From Linepithema humile (taxonomy: Eukaryota; Arthropoda; Insecta; Hymenoptera; Formicidae), in the NCBI RefSeq assembly GCF_040581485.1, contig NC_090129.1, positions 24,496,764 through 24,560,763 of the forward strand: 64,000 bases of DNA. Reading direction: 5' to 3'. The translations under genes and the position numbers were made by a program. Numbering within the stretch: position 1 is the first letter of the stretch; the number at the start of each line of letters is the position of its first letter. A model generated the notes under the pieces. That model saw only the letters and a program-made list of their open reading frames with translations. It was not told the DNA's origin and ran no database searches. Below are positions 1-13,600 of the stretch, one piece after another.

Positions 1-1465
1 TAATCTAATTATAGTAACTACGAGACCGGAACTATTGTCCAAAAAATTGTGCATGGTCTAAGGAAAAGTTCTCATATGTCTACGATATACGCACTTTTTT
101 CAAGACACATTTGATTTGAAATAATATCATGTGACTTGAAGTTTGTTATGATATGTAAGTAGATAAAGTACAATTGTAAGAAAGCTTGTTGAATATTTCA
201 TTGCAGACTTCGAGTCGCCTTGCTGCTACTTCTACCGTCCATGCATTAAATAAATTGCTCGTAGCACAGTGATAATTGATTAGTGAAGAGGTGCACGTTT
301 CCAGCCAACACTTTTACGCGCAATGTCTTCAAACAATGTCAGCACATAATAATATCCATTACAGTGCAGTTTAATTTCAAACGTGATTACGTTTGGATAA
401 AATTATAAAATTTTGAAACAAAATTCAACTCGTTTAGAATTAAAATTGCCTTTTAAATTTCATAGTCACTTATCACTGTTAAATGCCGCTGTCGTTGCGA
501 ATAATTTTAATTAACGTATTACAAAGTGCAAATGTACAATTCTTTTGAGCAGCTTTGAATAATGTGAAATTACGTTCGTGCCCCCTTAAATGAAATGATG
601 ATCAAATAACGCTGTAATTATCAACCAACAATGCATCGCGTTATTAAATGATGTGTTCCTTTAGATTGGAAGCTGCAGCAACGTGAATGTATCGAGCTGT
701 TTGCGAACAAGTTGGTACATCGATCTGACTGCTCGGAACTAATCAATTTTATACCGAACACAGTGATGCTTGTTCACTTAGATTATCGAACACCTTTGGT
801 TCACCGCAAACCACGAGGGAAATTGACTGAATACTCGTTCAATGCCAACGATCATACTCGAATGCATAAACCGTGCGGAGATGACATTTACGCACGTAGC
901 GCACTATGTCCGTAGTGAGTCGTTCATTCAGACGACTTTATACTCGGGCATAAAATTATATTTGAGCGAAGCGCTTTGAATATCCAAGCTAATCTTACAA
1001 CAGCGTAAATACCCTCTTGTGATTATAAAGTAAATAAGTAAAAAAGATAAAAGGAACGAGTATACCTTGTATTCTAAATTGCGCGGCTAAACGTCCGTCG
1101 TTCATTTTTCATATTCTCCGTTCTATAGATATTCTCTATGCATTTATATCGAGAGAGGATTATATGTGTGCGCTAAAGCCAGCTTTGCTCAGGTCAGACA
1201 AGATTATTATTCTTAGGACATAACTAAGTCGCCGGCGATTGCGGCTAAGACGATTATGCCTATTTACGGCAAAGCGCTTAAAAAAAAAAAAAAAAAAACC
1301 TGTTCTCGAATCCCTACAAGATCCCCACGGCGGTCTAAACGCTTAAAAGCGATCAACAGTTGGGATATGAGCGAAGTAACGAGTCCGACAGGAGATCCCT
1401 CTTTACGTCGACACGTAAAGTGTCTTTGTGATTTAATCGATATCACGAGATTCTCAGAACTGTGC
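1..1465. other. Non-coding left flank, downstream of tipE
   Basis: No ORF here looks like a protein. The stretch lies 3' of tipE and may contain its 3' UTR or a further 3' exon, because the last tipE codon overlaps a splice-donor-like sequence. An A18 run occurs near 1280. Nothing else is recognised. Confidence 0.5.
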
Positions 1466-4400
1466 TTACCCCTGAACAGAGAGCGAGTTAGGAATCCCAT
1501 CAAGACTTTCCCTGCTGATGTCGTCGGCCATCGCGACCTTGAGTTGATGCCCGAAGCTCGCCAAATCTTCCCTGAAGGCTTCACTTCCGGGCGTTAATGC
1601 ACCGCTAGTTGGCGGCAAGGGTGTACCGTCGTCCCCGTCCCCTTCCTCCCCTTCCTCACCCTCTTCGCCGCCTACGAGGACCTCCTCGTCTTCGTTGTAG
1701 ATCTTGAAGTAGGCGATGGTGAGGTATATCACCGAGATTATGAAAGACGGTATCGGAATCGCCATCGCGTACACGAGGTTCATGTACACCTGAAGAAGCG
1801 TTTCAAGCAATGTGACAAGGGCTAGAGAGAAGTTCTTTTCCGCTAAACACCGACGTGTTCTTTGTAAAGAGTCAATTTTCACCGGAAAAACTAATTGGTT
1901 ATTAAAAATTATCGGTTTCACTCATCGTGATATTTAATACCCAATTTGTAGTCTATTAAATTTTAATCACTAGGGTATATCGTTGAGAGATAATTTGAAA
2001 AATCTCAGATTACGAGTAAAGAATTAATAAACAGAATATAATTCGACGGATAGTGGCGTAGAGAAGTAGTGCAGAAGGATAATAAACAGAAAATAACGAA
2101 ATAATGTATATTTTGAAGTAGTAACGGTCCGCGTATGATCAGCCGTCTGGAAGCGGTATCGACATTGAAGAAATTGAATTGAGCATGTTTCAGAAACTTA
2201 TTTAACTCATACCGATGCATTGTAAGAAAGCGTAACTAGTGAAATTGTACGTAATTCGACCAGCAGCGACAATAATAAAGTAAAATCGATCATTTATGGG
2301 TTCGTATCGAAAACGAATTGAGCCTTATTCGCGAAATTGAATTAACTCGCAACGACAAATCATAAGAAGCGTTTTTCAATATTTACTACACAACAGTTCC
2401 ACTGATAATACGCGGCCTATTTAATCCGGCGAAGCGACTCTCCGGCAAATTCGACCGAAGAAGTGGCCACAAAAAACATCCGCGGTCTTATATTCGCGCC
2501 GCGCGATCCCATTTCTTCCTGTCGTCCATTCGCTCGGCGGATTGGCGCGTTCGTATAGCATCGAGACGCCGGGCTTTTCCGGGATCGCCGATGCTATCAA
2601 CGGTTTATAATAGCTCCGCCGATCGCGCACTCGTGGAAATTGGATTTCTGCGCGCCGGGAGAAATTTTCTTTTCTTCCGGGCGGCTCGCGCCGCGCGCCA
2701 CGATGGTTTCCGTCTTTGTCATCGGCCATCCATTCAGCCGCTTGAAATGCATTGTCCGTTCCTCGCGCAGACGGCCGCATTTCCGCCGCCGTGTTCCACG
2801 CTCGGAAAATCCGCCGCCGCGACCGTTTATATCTTTCGCGTGAAATCACGTAGTAGATATCAGTCTTTGACGTCGGTGTAACTTGAGCGGAGTTCAACGA
2901 AAGCGCATTTCACGCCAATTATCCCCGAATAACCGTGAAAACTATTTTCATACGAAATTATACCGTTCACGATACTTCCTCCGGCGAATGGAAAGGTCGA
3001 TTTAATATTCTGCGCAAACAAACGCGCGAGACTCGGTTGCAGAGCTCGTGATCAAAGCGATAATCGACCGAGCAGGTTTCAATTAGAGTCGTCGTAGATA
3101 CGGAGATTCATCAACGGGATCTGTTTAATCATTTATACGTAACAGTTTCGGCCGCGTATAATACCGCTCTCGATTGGCGGCCGCGGTATCGATTCTCAAG
3201 TGCGCGCTCGTCCCACCGTAAACTCGGGCAAAAGTCACACGGCTGTTTCGCGTGACTCGCACATACCGCCAGTAAATCGCTAACCCGGTCACCGAGTTAT
3301 ACTACGAAGGGTTTAGAGTCGCGATATCCAAGTCCGACGGATGCCATCACAATGCGAAGGACGACAGGAACGACCCGGGCTCGAAGGGTTTAAAGAAGGA
3401 GAGAGAGAGAAAGAGAAACGCAAACGAGGATCGAAATATCCACGCCACATGGAGAGTAAAATATAGCACAGAGACCTGCCACATATCGAGATCGCTGATG
3501 ACAATTCCGGGGTCCACTTTCGAGTAGTAACAGCTAAAGTTCTGCCCTATGTTGGCGTACTGCCGATAGAAAATACTGCAATTCAGCATTGGAGGGTATC
3601 CACAGCCTTTTACGTTGGGGAACAGCTTGGCCCCGGTGAAGTACCACTCGGAGTCGTTGCCCATGAGACCTGCGAACTTCCCCTCGTTATTGTTCGGCGA
3701 CGGACGCCATCCTCGGCGGGAGAACCGGAAGAACAAAGACCGGAATAAAAAAAATATAAAAAAAACGCGTATAATGACTCCTGAATATAGCGCGTTCTCG
3801 CATCCAGCGATAAATCACGGAGCTTTAACGGGTGGACGGACGAAAGTTATCTCTCCCGCAGGCCCGCTAGCTTTAACTCTCCGTTTACTGGATCTATTTA
3901 AGCCCACGTCCGCTCCCTAACAATTGCTGTACGCAAAGCCCCGTCGGAATGACTGCGACGTCGAACGCCATTTCCAATCGCCATGCCCTCGATAATGATT
4001 TCCAAATTATCAGAACAAAATTATTCGTTTTAAAGAAAGTGCATGCAGTCAAATGCATGCATAAATTATTGCAGTCGAATGCGATCATTAAGAGAGAACA
4101 ACTATCAATTACTGGAAAATATTGCAATGTACTGTCTCTATTCTAATATCCTTGCTGCTTCTATTTATCCTTTAAATGAACAATAAAACGGGATTTTATA
4201 ATCTTGCGATATGTTCACAATGCTGCGAAGACTTTTCGATGCATATGCAAAATATCGATCGCACATAAAGCGAGCTGCTCTTCGGGTTAGATTATATAAT
4301 CACGTTTTCCGAGACAAACACGGGTGAAATAGACCCATATATTAGGAGGATTAAGCATACGGTATTCGGTTCGCCGATATGCGCTACGGCCTCACTTTGT

Positions 4401-6984
4401 ACCTGTAGGGAAAGGTTTCGGCAGTCCGGTCTCATCGTCCTCGACGAAGTTCTCGTTGAGCTCCTCGACGTATTCGCCTAAGGAACGCTCGTAACGCGGC
4501 ATCCGCTTGCTCTCTTCGTCGTCCTCGACACCTCCTACCGCTCCGCCTTCCCCGCCTGTCCCTTCGGACACGTTTTCCGGTAGCTTATAGTTGACGAGTA
4601 TTTGCGTGCAATCGTACAGCTCCTTCGTGCAACCCTCTCTACAGGACGTCCATGAGCAATTGCTCGTACCTGGACTCAACGATCATTCATGGGAATTCGG
4701 CCGCGAAGAATAATTCAAGCGCGATACACCCAACACTCACGCGTCGATAATAATCGGAAGGTGAGGACTATCGGCATATGTACACGTACACACACATACA
4801 ATCGTCATACGTACACCGAACATGAATGGCGCGTACGCCGACAGTGAACGAGAGACATTTCTGCGTGACAGTAGACTGCGAACATTAATAATTTTATCAC
4901 GTGAAGCACAGAGTCGCGAATCCTTGCGCAAATTCGCGAAAGCTTAAAGCTTGTATTTCGTCTCGATAAGCGTTGTACAAATAACATATAATTTTGTGAA
5001 AAAAAAAAGATTGTCAATCTTTGAAATAATTCTTATTTTATCCTGATTCTCGAACGACCATCCGACATCGTGTTTAAGTGAAAAGGATTGCTTTAACAGC
5101 TCAAACATCAATTTGTCCCAAGCGTACGATTAACGCAACACACATCAATATGCAGACATACAATAGAATAGATCACGCGTGAAATGAATACAGAAAACGC
5201 GCATGCACGAAAGTGAAGGCGATGGAAGCGGAGAATATTAGAAAAAGAGAGGAATAGAATCGTCAGAGATGTTTTGCATTGTGATGTAACTTGCAGAGGT
5301 GTCGACACGACGCTACACTGGTGTTCGATCGTGGAGGACACCTGCACCCTATTGACGTTCGTGAAGAGGAGAGAACTGCAGTGGCGCGAAGAAGAAACGA
5401 GGGGAGACTCGAATGAGTCCAAGAGCATAAAGACACCAGTTGCGTCGATCTTATCGCGAGTGCAGTGTCCGCTTTCTATCTAACGATCGATCGGCAGTCG
5501 ATTTTTTTCTCTCACATCTTTATTTCACTTATGGAGACAGAACCCTTTTCGCGAGTATTTCTTTTCAAGGATCGAATAGCCGTGATTTCATTGATTCCGT
5601 CTTTGAAAACAGACGCAGGATTGATCAAATACCAATTACCAATAATTGATCTTCGTGAACGACTCGGGGAAAAAGGTTGATTATGTATACAGAATTGGAA
5701 AAGAAATTGAGTCGGTCCATTTAACAGAAATCTTCTCAACTATGAAGATAAACATCTCGTTTTATTTTCAAATATGCGCGTGTTCCACGTCGCCATCGTG
5801 TATATCTAACGGCAAATTAGAATTTATAAGATAGCGTTAAACTTTTATGTTACGTGTTCTTTCCCGCGTGTATCACGGACGACATGAAAGGCAAATGCGT
5901 GCCATCGAGGAGTAAAAAATTCATACGCTTTTTTGTTGCAATCTCCGTGGAATTTATCTAGGGACGAGTCGGCCAAGTATTTTCAGGCGAAAATGAAGAC
6001 GTTGTGATAACATAATTTTCTTAATGTTTGCGTGTTATAATAAAAAATGCGGAATTATTTTCGTAATTGTCTACAATGTATTTCTGCAATCTTAGCGAAT
6101 GAAAGCAGCTGCTCTTTTATACTGGCCGTATAATGGCATGATAAATATTAAATTAAATACGAGAATGTCAGCTGTCGCACACGAATGTCCTTCGTCACTT
6201 TTGTTCGATCTCGAAATAGCTTTTCCAATCGTTCATGAAAATCGCATATTTTGACGTTGACCTAATTCTGTAAATGGAAATTATCAGTTCCTGTTGCCTG
6301 TCTGTCATTGTCTATCATGTATTTGGTCTTGACATAAAATATTGTAAGGAAATTATAATGTGTATGTTTTTTTTAAAAAGTAGACTACCGTTTTATTGCT
6401 AATAACATGGAAATTTTGTATAATGTCATTATGCATTTGAAAAGAGCGTAATTCTTCCGAACAATGAACGTGCAATAATCATGTTTCTCTTTTTTAACAT
6501 TAAGTGTTTATTTGTGGACGCGATTTCTTCTGCAACTTGGAGGAAAATCATACGTACAAGCGCAAAGAGAAGTACGTTCATACCGGCATACATATACGCT
6601 CAAACAGACAAATGAAGAAATATGAAAAACGTGTGAAGCCGTGGATACGTCGTTAATTGCGCGCGAGGAAGAAACCTCAGAGCGACGAAGAACGAAGAAT
6701 AGCTTTACACTACACAGCATGCAAACGAGGATCGACAGACAAGAGCGAACGGGTGAGTTAACGGGTGCCGATTGTTCACCTCTTTTGGACTCAACATCGA
6801 TGGTGACGCACTCGGCGGGTCGAGTGTCGAACTGCATGAAGATGGTGGTGAAAGCGGGGTCAATAACGAAGGGGACCAAGAAGAGGAAGGCGAAGAGGCT
6901 GAAGGTGCTGAGGAGGATGAAGAACGCGGTCGTGTAGAACAGCAGCTTCTGCAGGAACGTCTGCTTCTCCTTTTCGTCCGCCAT
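1466..6984 (-). CDS. tipE: TipE, auxiliary subunit of the Para voltage-gated sodium channel
   Basis: Four minus-strand exons join in frame: 6984-6780, 4669-4403, 3711-3476 and 1789-1466, giving 343 residues. Every intron has GT/AG borders and the phases agree (1, 1, 0). The start is the ATG opening MADEKEKQ. TM1 is about residues 15-41 (FSLFAFLFLVPFVIDPAF). The extracellular loop carries the family cysteines NCSWTSCREGCTK, VKGCGYPPMLNC and FSCYYSKVDP plus several N-glycosylation sites. TM2 is about 241-263 (YAMAIPIPSFIISVIYL). The tail has a Glu/Gly-rich run and FGHQLKVAMADDISRESLD. In flies TipE raises Para current and its loss causes heat-sensitive paralysis. TM1, the cysteine segments, TM2 and the tail motif match fly TipE closely; the loop insert and tail are shorter (fly protein about 450 residues). 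The stop TAA lies inside a GTAAGC donor-like site, so a longer splice form is possible. Confidence 0.95.
2421..2900. other. GC- and CpG-rich block inside the last tipE intron
   Basis: This part of tipE intron 3 is far richer in G+C and CpG than its surroundings and is open for 158 codons on the minus strand. The translation is Arg/Pro-rich and matches no family I know. It could be an internal promoter or enhancer. I do not call it coding. Confidence 0.35.
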
Positions 6985-7250
6985 CTCGGAGAACAAACGG
7001 CAGTGCTGGTTTCGTGCTGGAGGCTCCTAAGCGACGTCGTCGTCCTCGTCGTCGTCCCCCGGCGTGCTCGCTGCCCGTCGTCACGTCGGACGTCGAAGAG
7101 ACGGAACGATCTGCGGACAAGCCTCGAGCGTTTGTCCCCCGCGTTCCGACAAACGTCGCGTGTTGAGCTTTCTTTGTGTGCGCGCGCTCCGAAAGACCTC
7201 GCGGAGAATCACCTGCGATATGATTTTTGTCACGGAGATTCCCCGGGGGA
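6985..7250. promoter_or_regulatory. CpG-rich 5' flank of tipE, likely 5' UTR and promoter
   Basis: DNA just upstream of the tipE ATG is CpG-rich with GTC/CGT-type runs (about 7035-7085), and grades into AT-rich DNA beyond 7300. This suits a 5' UTR and promoter for the minus-strand gene. No TATA box or initiator can be assigned with confidence. A TTG codon 12 bases upstream extends the frame but is not a likely start. Confidence 0.4.
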
Positions 7251-9400
7251 TAATGTGCGCCGCGATGCTTCCGTTAGAAAGGACGCTCTTTGTAGGCATT
7301 GTGCAACGAGAACCATTTATCTTGATCTCCTTTAAGCGACAAGCCGCATCGATTAAACCGTCCTTTTTTCTCTCTTGTTTTTCTCTTTCGCGACATACAT
7401 TCGGTCGGGCGGTAAAATATAACTTTTAATTTAATAAGGACCGTGCGATATATTGTGTTGGAATCTACTTGACTTCTTGGCAAGCCAGACACGTGCGTGG
7501 AGCTCGTAAGTGGTAACGAAAACGGTCAAAATCAATACCATCGGCGATGAGTCTAACATATTTTTTTTATCCTAGTCGCAGATAGTATTCTTTCTCTCGT
7601 CATTGGAGTGAACTTAATATTTTACATAAAAGTACTACGAAAAAAAGAATGTTCGATTTATTGATTTAAATTGATAATGCTGCTAAAATACTTAAAATAT
7701 TAAAAAGTCACGGTTCATGGATCTTTTACGATATAATGACTCCGTAGGATATCTAATGTCATAAGGGTTATTCCGGGAAAGTGCTGAACAATTACGTTTG
7801 TCTACGCGTTTCTAACTTGCTCCACGGGCACTATCGGCTTTCGACACAATGATCATTTGATTCTCGTTATAGATAAACGAGATGAACAATGCCCATTTGA
7901 AACTTCGTCGCACGACTTGATTTTCAGCAGAATCTTGTCGCAGCCGGACAATTTTTCAGCTTCATCGCGGATATTATCGATACTATCTATTTTAAATTTG
8001 ATGTAATTTTATATTCTCTCTCTCATATCTGATGTAACGAAAATTCAAAAAGGCGAAATCTATACTCGTTCAAATAATCGGAGCATTTAATATCAAAATA
8101 AGCTCGTCAAATCGCGCTCGAAGCAGTCGAAGATAAATTTATCCAAGCGGTGAAATTTTCTTCCGGCACGTATCTTAGAAAAACGAAATGATCTTTTTGA
8201 GCGCTTGAAAATTTTAAACATTGGTTTCCATTATTGGATTTTATTTATATAGATTACTATCTCATGTATACACGTTGCACGAGGGTCGATAAGGATAAAA
8301 CTTATTCCAAGCTTTAACCGAGTTTATGTGAGTTCACGTAGAGACGTTTAATCGAAGAGATTAAAAACTTATATCGCGTCCTTCGCGCAGGTGCTTGAGA
8401 ATCGTTTATCTGCGCAGTTGGGCCTCTGTTATTCACAACTCATTGCGTAAAAATAAAATTATTTATGCACTCACTAGAAATGAGAGACAGTAACTAAGAC
8501 AATTAAAAAAACGTATTTAAGTTTTAACAAAATAATTAGAAAAAATAATGCAAATATTGACCTATTGCTAGCAATCGTAATTTTTATCATTTAGTTAAAA
8601 AAATATAGTACAATTATTTTATTTTATTTATTAAATTTTAATCTTTAATTTATGCCAATTTGTGATTAATATGTGAATATAAGATCTAATAATTTACATA
8701 TATCTATATAAATATTAAACATATATGCAAATCTATTTTTATATATTGAAATAAACAAAACAAACTATTTTTATATATAAATACATGTACATGACATATT
8801 TTATTGCTTTTAATTTAAAATTCTCTTTTTAAGGCAAGAATGTACATGTATAAGGCGTCCACAGTGGACAACTTTTCCCTAAGTTCGCTGGATTTCTAAT
8901 GCATGATTTACATCGCGAAGGTATACTCTATTATATAGCACAAGCTACCTAACCTTTCGTCTAATACAATTTTTACAGAAAGAAAAGGATGGACAAAACC
9001 CCGATTGTTGTTTCAAGTCATTAATAATGTCTAATAAAAAAATAAGTTGCATATTCAGAATGTTGTAACCATCAAAATAAAATAATATATAGTACAACCT
9101 TCTTTGACAAAAATATTCTAATATAAATAATCAAACTCCACCGGGGAGAATTATTCACACAACACCCTTCGGTCAAGCGCACGCGTTCGTAAGCTTTGTA
9201 GGGAGACACAATTATTTATACAGAATCACTATTCGCTCCTCCAAAAGTGCTTTCACGTCATGTTAAGTAATTCTACGTCAAATGATTTCAGAAGCGTCTA
9301 GCATCTAAGAAAATAATCAATAAGAAGCGGCTATTTAGCGGATAGTTCAATCAAAACTTATAGGATTACTTTTTCAGACGTTAATTGGTTCTAGGAGCAG
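7251..9400. other. AT-rich intergenic DNA, nothing recognised
   Basis: No coding-like ORF, RNA gene or clear repeat is visible. The part from 8500 to 8830 is especially A+T rich. Confidence 0.5.
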
Positions 9401-10560
9401 TTCATCGCCGGCGGTGCGATCCCCATGCAGATTCGGAGGGTGATCTCCTGTGACGTAAATAGATTTCGCTCGGCGAGAATTTAGAAATCCCCCTCTGCGA
9501 GATTATTTCGCGATACTTGACGATATTCTCGAGCCGTTCCATTTGAAGGCGCCTCAGGCGCTGCTGGATCTCAGGCGGGATTTCGTCCCCGAGAAATTCG
9601 ATTGGAACGAGTCACGCAGAGAAAGCTCGATCGTCCCCCTCCCCCTCCCCGCGTTGTCGCGAACGGTACCCCCTATGTAGAAGATGCGAATGCATCGGGG
9701 CTCGGCGCCCTCTTCCTGTGCCCCCTCATCATCATCCACCTCCTGCTCCTCTTCCCGCGTTCCTCGCTCCTCTGCCCTCCTGCCGATCTCTTCGTCCTCT
9801 CCTACTTCGCCGCACTACGTCACACTGCTGCTCACCGTACACATTTGTCCCCGCGATACGCGAACCAACCGCGACGCTGCCGTCACGACGCCCTGGCCGC
9901 TGCCGAGGGAATGGATAAAGCCGGAGGGTTGGTCAGAGAGAAGGGGAGGGAAAGAAAGGTCGGGCAAGAGGGAACCAGGCAAAGAAATAATATACTGTCC
10001 CGCGATTCGTGGATCACGACGGGGTCCGCATAGCGTGCGCTTTCAGCGACGAGCTTCCATCGGCAGGCTTCCTACGGCGAGAGCGAAGTCCGCGCGTGCG
10101 AGCTTTCGTCCTGGCCGCGGCGCCGACGGATGCCGGGCTACTGCAGTCGGAGCTTTCGGACGAGCTTATTTTCCAGCAACGCCAGCGCCAACGACGGCAT
10201 CTCGTGGCATCGACCGCCGTCGCTGCCGCCGCGCCGCCGCCGCCGCCGCTGCCACCACCGACGACGACGATGACGACGGCGACGCTTCACGTCGTTGTCC
10301 GGAGCGAACCTCATAAGCCTCGATCATCTTGCGCGCATCCTCTTTTTCGAAGCGCGCCCCTCGCGCTTTCTCTCCCCCCCCCGATTGCCCTGACATACAA
10401 TTTATCGCTGTTGTTGTCGACCGGATGGCATGCCGTTCAGCGATTTATATCGCTATAACTCTCGCGAGCTTTGCTCCAAGTAATTCTTCGAAGCTTTTCT
10501 CTCCTTTTACAATTTTATGTCTTTTTTTTCCCCCCTTTGAAGTTTTTCGCATTCTTTAAT
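9401..10560. other. CpG-rich block with trinucleotide repeats, possible promoter or first exon
   Basis: A sharp rise in G+C marks this block, which contains pyrimidine-rich stretches (9630-9800) and GCC/GAC-type triplet runs around 10210-10285. Long overlapping ORFs on both strands follow from the base composition and encode low-complexity Pro, Ser, Ala or Arg stretches. It may be the promoter or 5' exon of an unidentified transcript. Confidence 0.3.
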
Positions 10561-13500
10561 CATAGAAGAGAAGAGGCAGAAATAAGTTGGTAGAGATATA
10601 TCGTGTGATATAATTTAGACCTTGTTCAGAAAAATATATAAAACTTTGAACGTGTGATGAATAATATAAATTGTATTATTTTTTTAAATTTTATATCACG
10701 TGCTACGAGTTATTTTATCGTATTAGAATTATCTTATTAATTTTTATTTCCTGTTATTTTCACTTCTCTGCACCTTTCATTTTCCCCTTTATCACATATT
10801 TAATGCAACACACTGCTCTCGAAAAGCCGAGAAATTCGAAGGATCGATTATCACATAAATAATGAGTCGAGTTGCAATTAAATCAGAGGCGAATGCGGAA
10901 TTTTATATACAGCGGCGAGGAAAAACGGAGGGATTTTATTATCGCTTTTCTCGCATGATGACTTATATGCTCAAATCTCGGACGCATTCTTAGAATTCTC
11001 GCTTGAAGAACGTGAAGATATTGAATAACAAGTTGAGAACCGCAAATACATAGAGTGTTGTAGAGAATAATTGTTTTATGTTTGGCGCCAGTGTCTGTAG
11101 AGTGCGTGCGCTACTGTTGCGTGACTAATGAAAATGCGCTTCTTCTGTTCAGTTAAGACTGTAATCGACAAGAATCCTTCCGTATTGTCTTTTCACAATA
11201 AACTTTATATTAACTACAGAGAATTGATATTGTGTTTCAAGAACCTCTGGCTATAGTACAAAAAGTAATATATAACAAGTGTAATTTTGTCTTATCCAGT
11301 TTCTCAAAATTTGATCTGGCGAATCCAAATACTGCAAAGTATCATATTTGCTATTTCTAAAATCGTATTTGCTATCGGCAAACAAATTGATGTCAAAATA
11401 AATCTTGAAGAATCGATATTTGGTTTGAAGAGCAAAGGATAAAATAAATTTCGCGGAGAATCGCAGAGAATTATCTTCTTTGAGTGTCAGACACACACTT
11501 TCCCTCGATACGATGACTAAGTGCTGATGTTCTTGAGAGAGAAGACCAATAAACAGCCTTAGTCTAGCGGGAGTTCGCAACAATGACGAAGTCACCGAAA
11601 TGAAGTTAAGCCTCAAGTTCTGGACAAGATGTACAAGAAATTTGTGCGAAAGACAGAGTGCTTTCAATCTATCACGCCGATGGCTTCAACGACAAACTTA
11701 TTTCAAGTACACGTTCGATAATTGGCATTTATCGAGTGCTACTTTCCCCGATGACTCGAAGGGTTATTATTATCGCGAATGACGTAACTCCAGACGAACG
11801 GGTCTCAATATTCATTCACGAAAGCTTCGGTTATCGCGTAATGCAGCTTCCGTCAGTCACGTCGCGCGCTAAATTGTGTAAACGCTATTAAGAAGGATGT
11901 CAACCGCCTCGCAGCGGCTTCGATTAACATGGTAAACGCAATTTATTGTACACCCTTCGATATCTCGCGCCGCGATGATTGCGAAATGTGGAACACGGTT
12001 TCGCATTTCGCGATTATTAAATCCAATTATGTTTGAGTTTAATTAGAAAAATTTTACTCTTGATTAATAAAGAAAAAAATATTAACGTTAATTGTGTGTG
12101 TGTGTGTGTGGATGCGCTATAGAATAAATTTATAAAATAAATTAAGTATTAATTAAAAGGTTCTTACAAATTGATTTGCATTACTAACGTCAACATCATA
12201 AAATCTTTTGATTAAATTTCTCATTCAAAAGGATCGTGAAATTTAATGAGAGCTTAAAGCTTTTACATTGAAATATGTTGTTTGAGATATTGACAATTTT
12301 AATTGCTTTCACAAATTTTAATTGCTATTTTACAGGGCGATCAGATCTTTTATATCGCTTGGCTTTATTTTTTTCCTATACGATCGAGATTATTAATTAT
12401 TATTACTAAAATAATAAATTAGATATATTTTAACGGAATAAAACTGAAAAATAATAACCGCGTGAAAATCACAAAAAATCTAGCCGGAAGAGAGAATAAT
12501 GTTTTCAAAAATAATATAACGTCAAAATAAATTTTTATTTATTAATTAACGGGGAACGCAATGTTGGCTCTAATTTCCCTCGTTAGAAGATTATCCGCTT
12601 TCTGTGAATGAAAATGTCCACGTGAACCATCGTGCAGGCATAGTATCATATGTGTAGTAGTGCACCCCCTTTTCGTCGATGGAGTGGCACGTGTCACATA
12701 GTAACATAGTGAACGGGTTGACCTTAACGATGTAACCAGGGATAGTTTTAAGCTGGATTATCCTCTCGTTGGTGGTCCTGTGGAAAATTGGCCGATAGCC
12801 AATGAACCGAAATGTGGGCCAACTTTCTCGGCCGCCGATTATTCCACATCTATCTCTTTCACTGTTTTTGTGCCGCATCGAACGCCAAACGACGCTGCCA
12901 AGTCTACGCTAATTGTCAGATTCGTACAAATCAATAACGATTAGATTTTTTGTTCCAACAGTGCAGATTAAAAAATCTTCGTGCCGATAAAACATGTTGA
13001 ATGTTGACACAGAACGGATAAAGTCGCCATCTCGGAAATAATTGCGTAAAATTTTTGAACAATTCAATAAAATCTCGACACAAAAACAATGAGAAATTAA
13101 ACAATTTCACGCGTCCGATTAGATTAAATAAAAGATTTTCATGTGCATATCTGTGACTGCGTTGTACAGTTTATCTTTAATTAATAAACGGGGAACAATA
13201 AGCGTAAGATGTAATAAACTTTGATTTATTTAAAGGAAGGTCAAATACGTTAAATAATGGTGTCAAACAATATTGCGATCGCGACAAGGGATTTCATGAT
13301 AATCCCATTTTACGGCAATACGTCGAACGATAACAAATCCCGTAAGCTTAACTTGTTAATTCTCGCGCGATTAATTGTCAAGAGCAATCAATATATATAT
13401 ATCCGAGTCGTTTTAAGAGATTTTAATACGAATAAACATGCGTTATAAAAATACTTCTATTTTACTATTAAAGATCTTATGTGCAAACGATTCTACAATT

Positions 13501-13600
13501 GATTCAGAGAAAACAGTGAGGAGAAAAATTTCGAAATTTCTCAAATCGTAATACAAAGAGAAAAATATTCGTATTCGTATTAATCAGAGTTCCGAGCTCC
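10561..13600. other. AT-rich intergenic DNA with a short TG repeat
   Basis: No gene is supported. A (TG)9 microsatellite lies at 12093-12110. A 95-codon minus-strand ORF at 12591-12878 resembles no known family. Confidence 0.45.

Noticed and set aside
1140..1465. Candidate extra 3' exon of tipE near 1185
   Set aside because: A short in-frame peptide could be read after a weak AG, but the acceptor is poor and the match to known tails is negligible.
6508..6779. Extension of the first tipE exon past residue 69
   Set aside because: It continues into intron sequence after a GTGAAC donor. The next exon restores the conserved NCSWTSCREGC segment.
6772..7335. 187-codon plus-strand ORF over the tipE first exon
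   Set aside because: It is an acidic shadow of the minus-strand exon and its CpG-rich 5' flank.
9602..10458. Several overlapping plus-strand ORFs of 140-210 codons
   Set aside because: Translations are Pro/Ser/Arg/Ala low-complexity in different frames over the same CpG-rich DNA, and no frame stands out as coding.
12591..12878. 95-codon minus-strand ORF
   Set aside because: Composition looks plausible but no motif, splice context or neighbour supports a gene.
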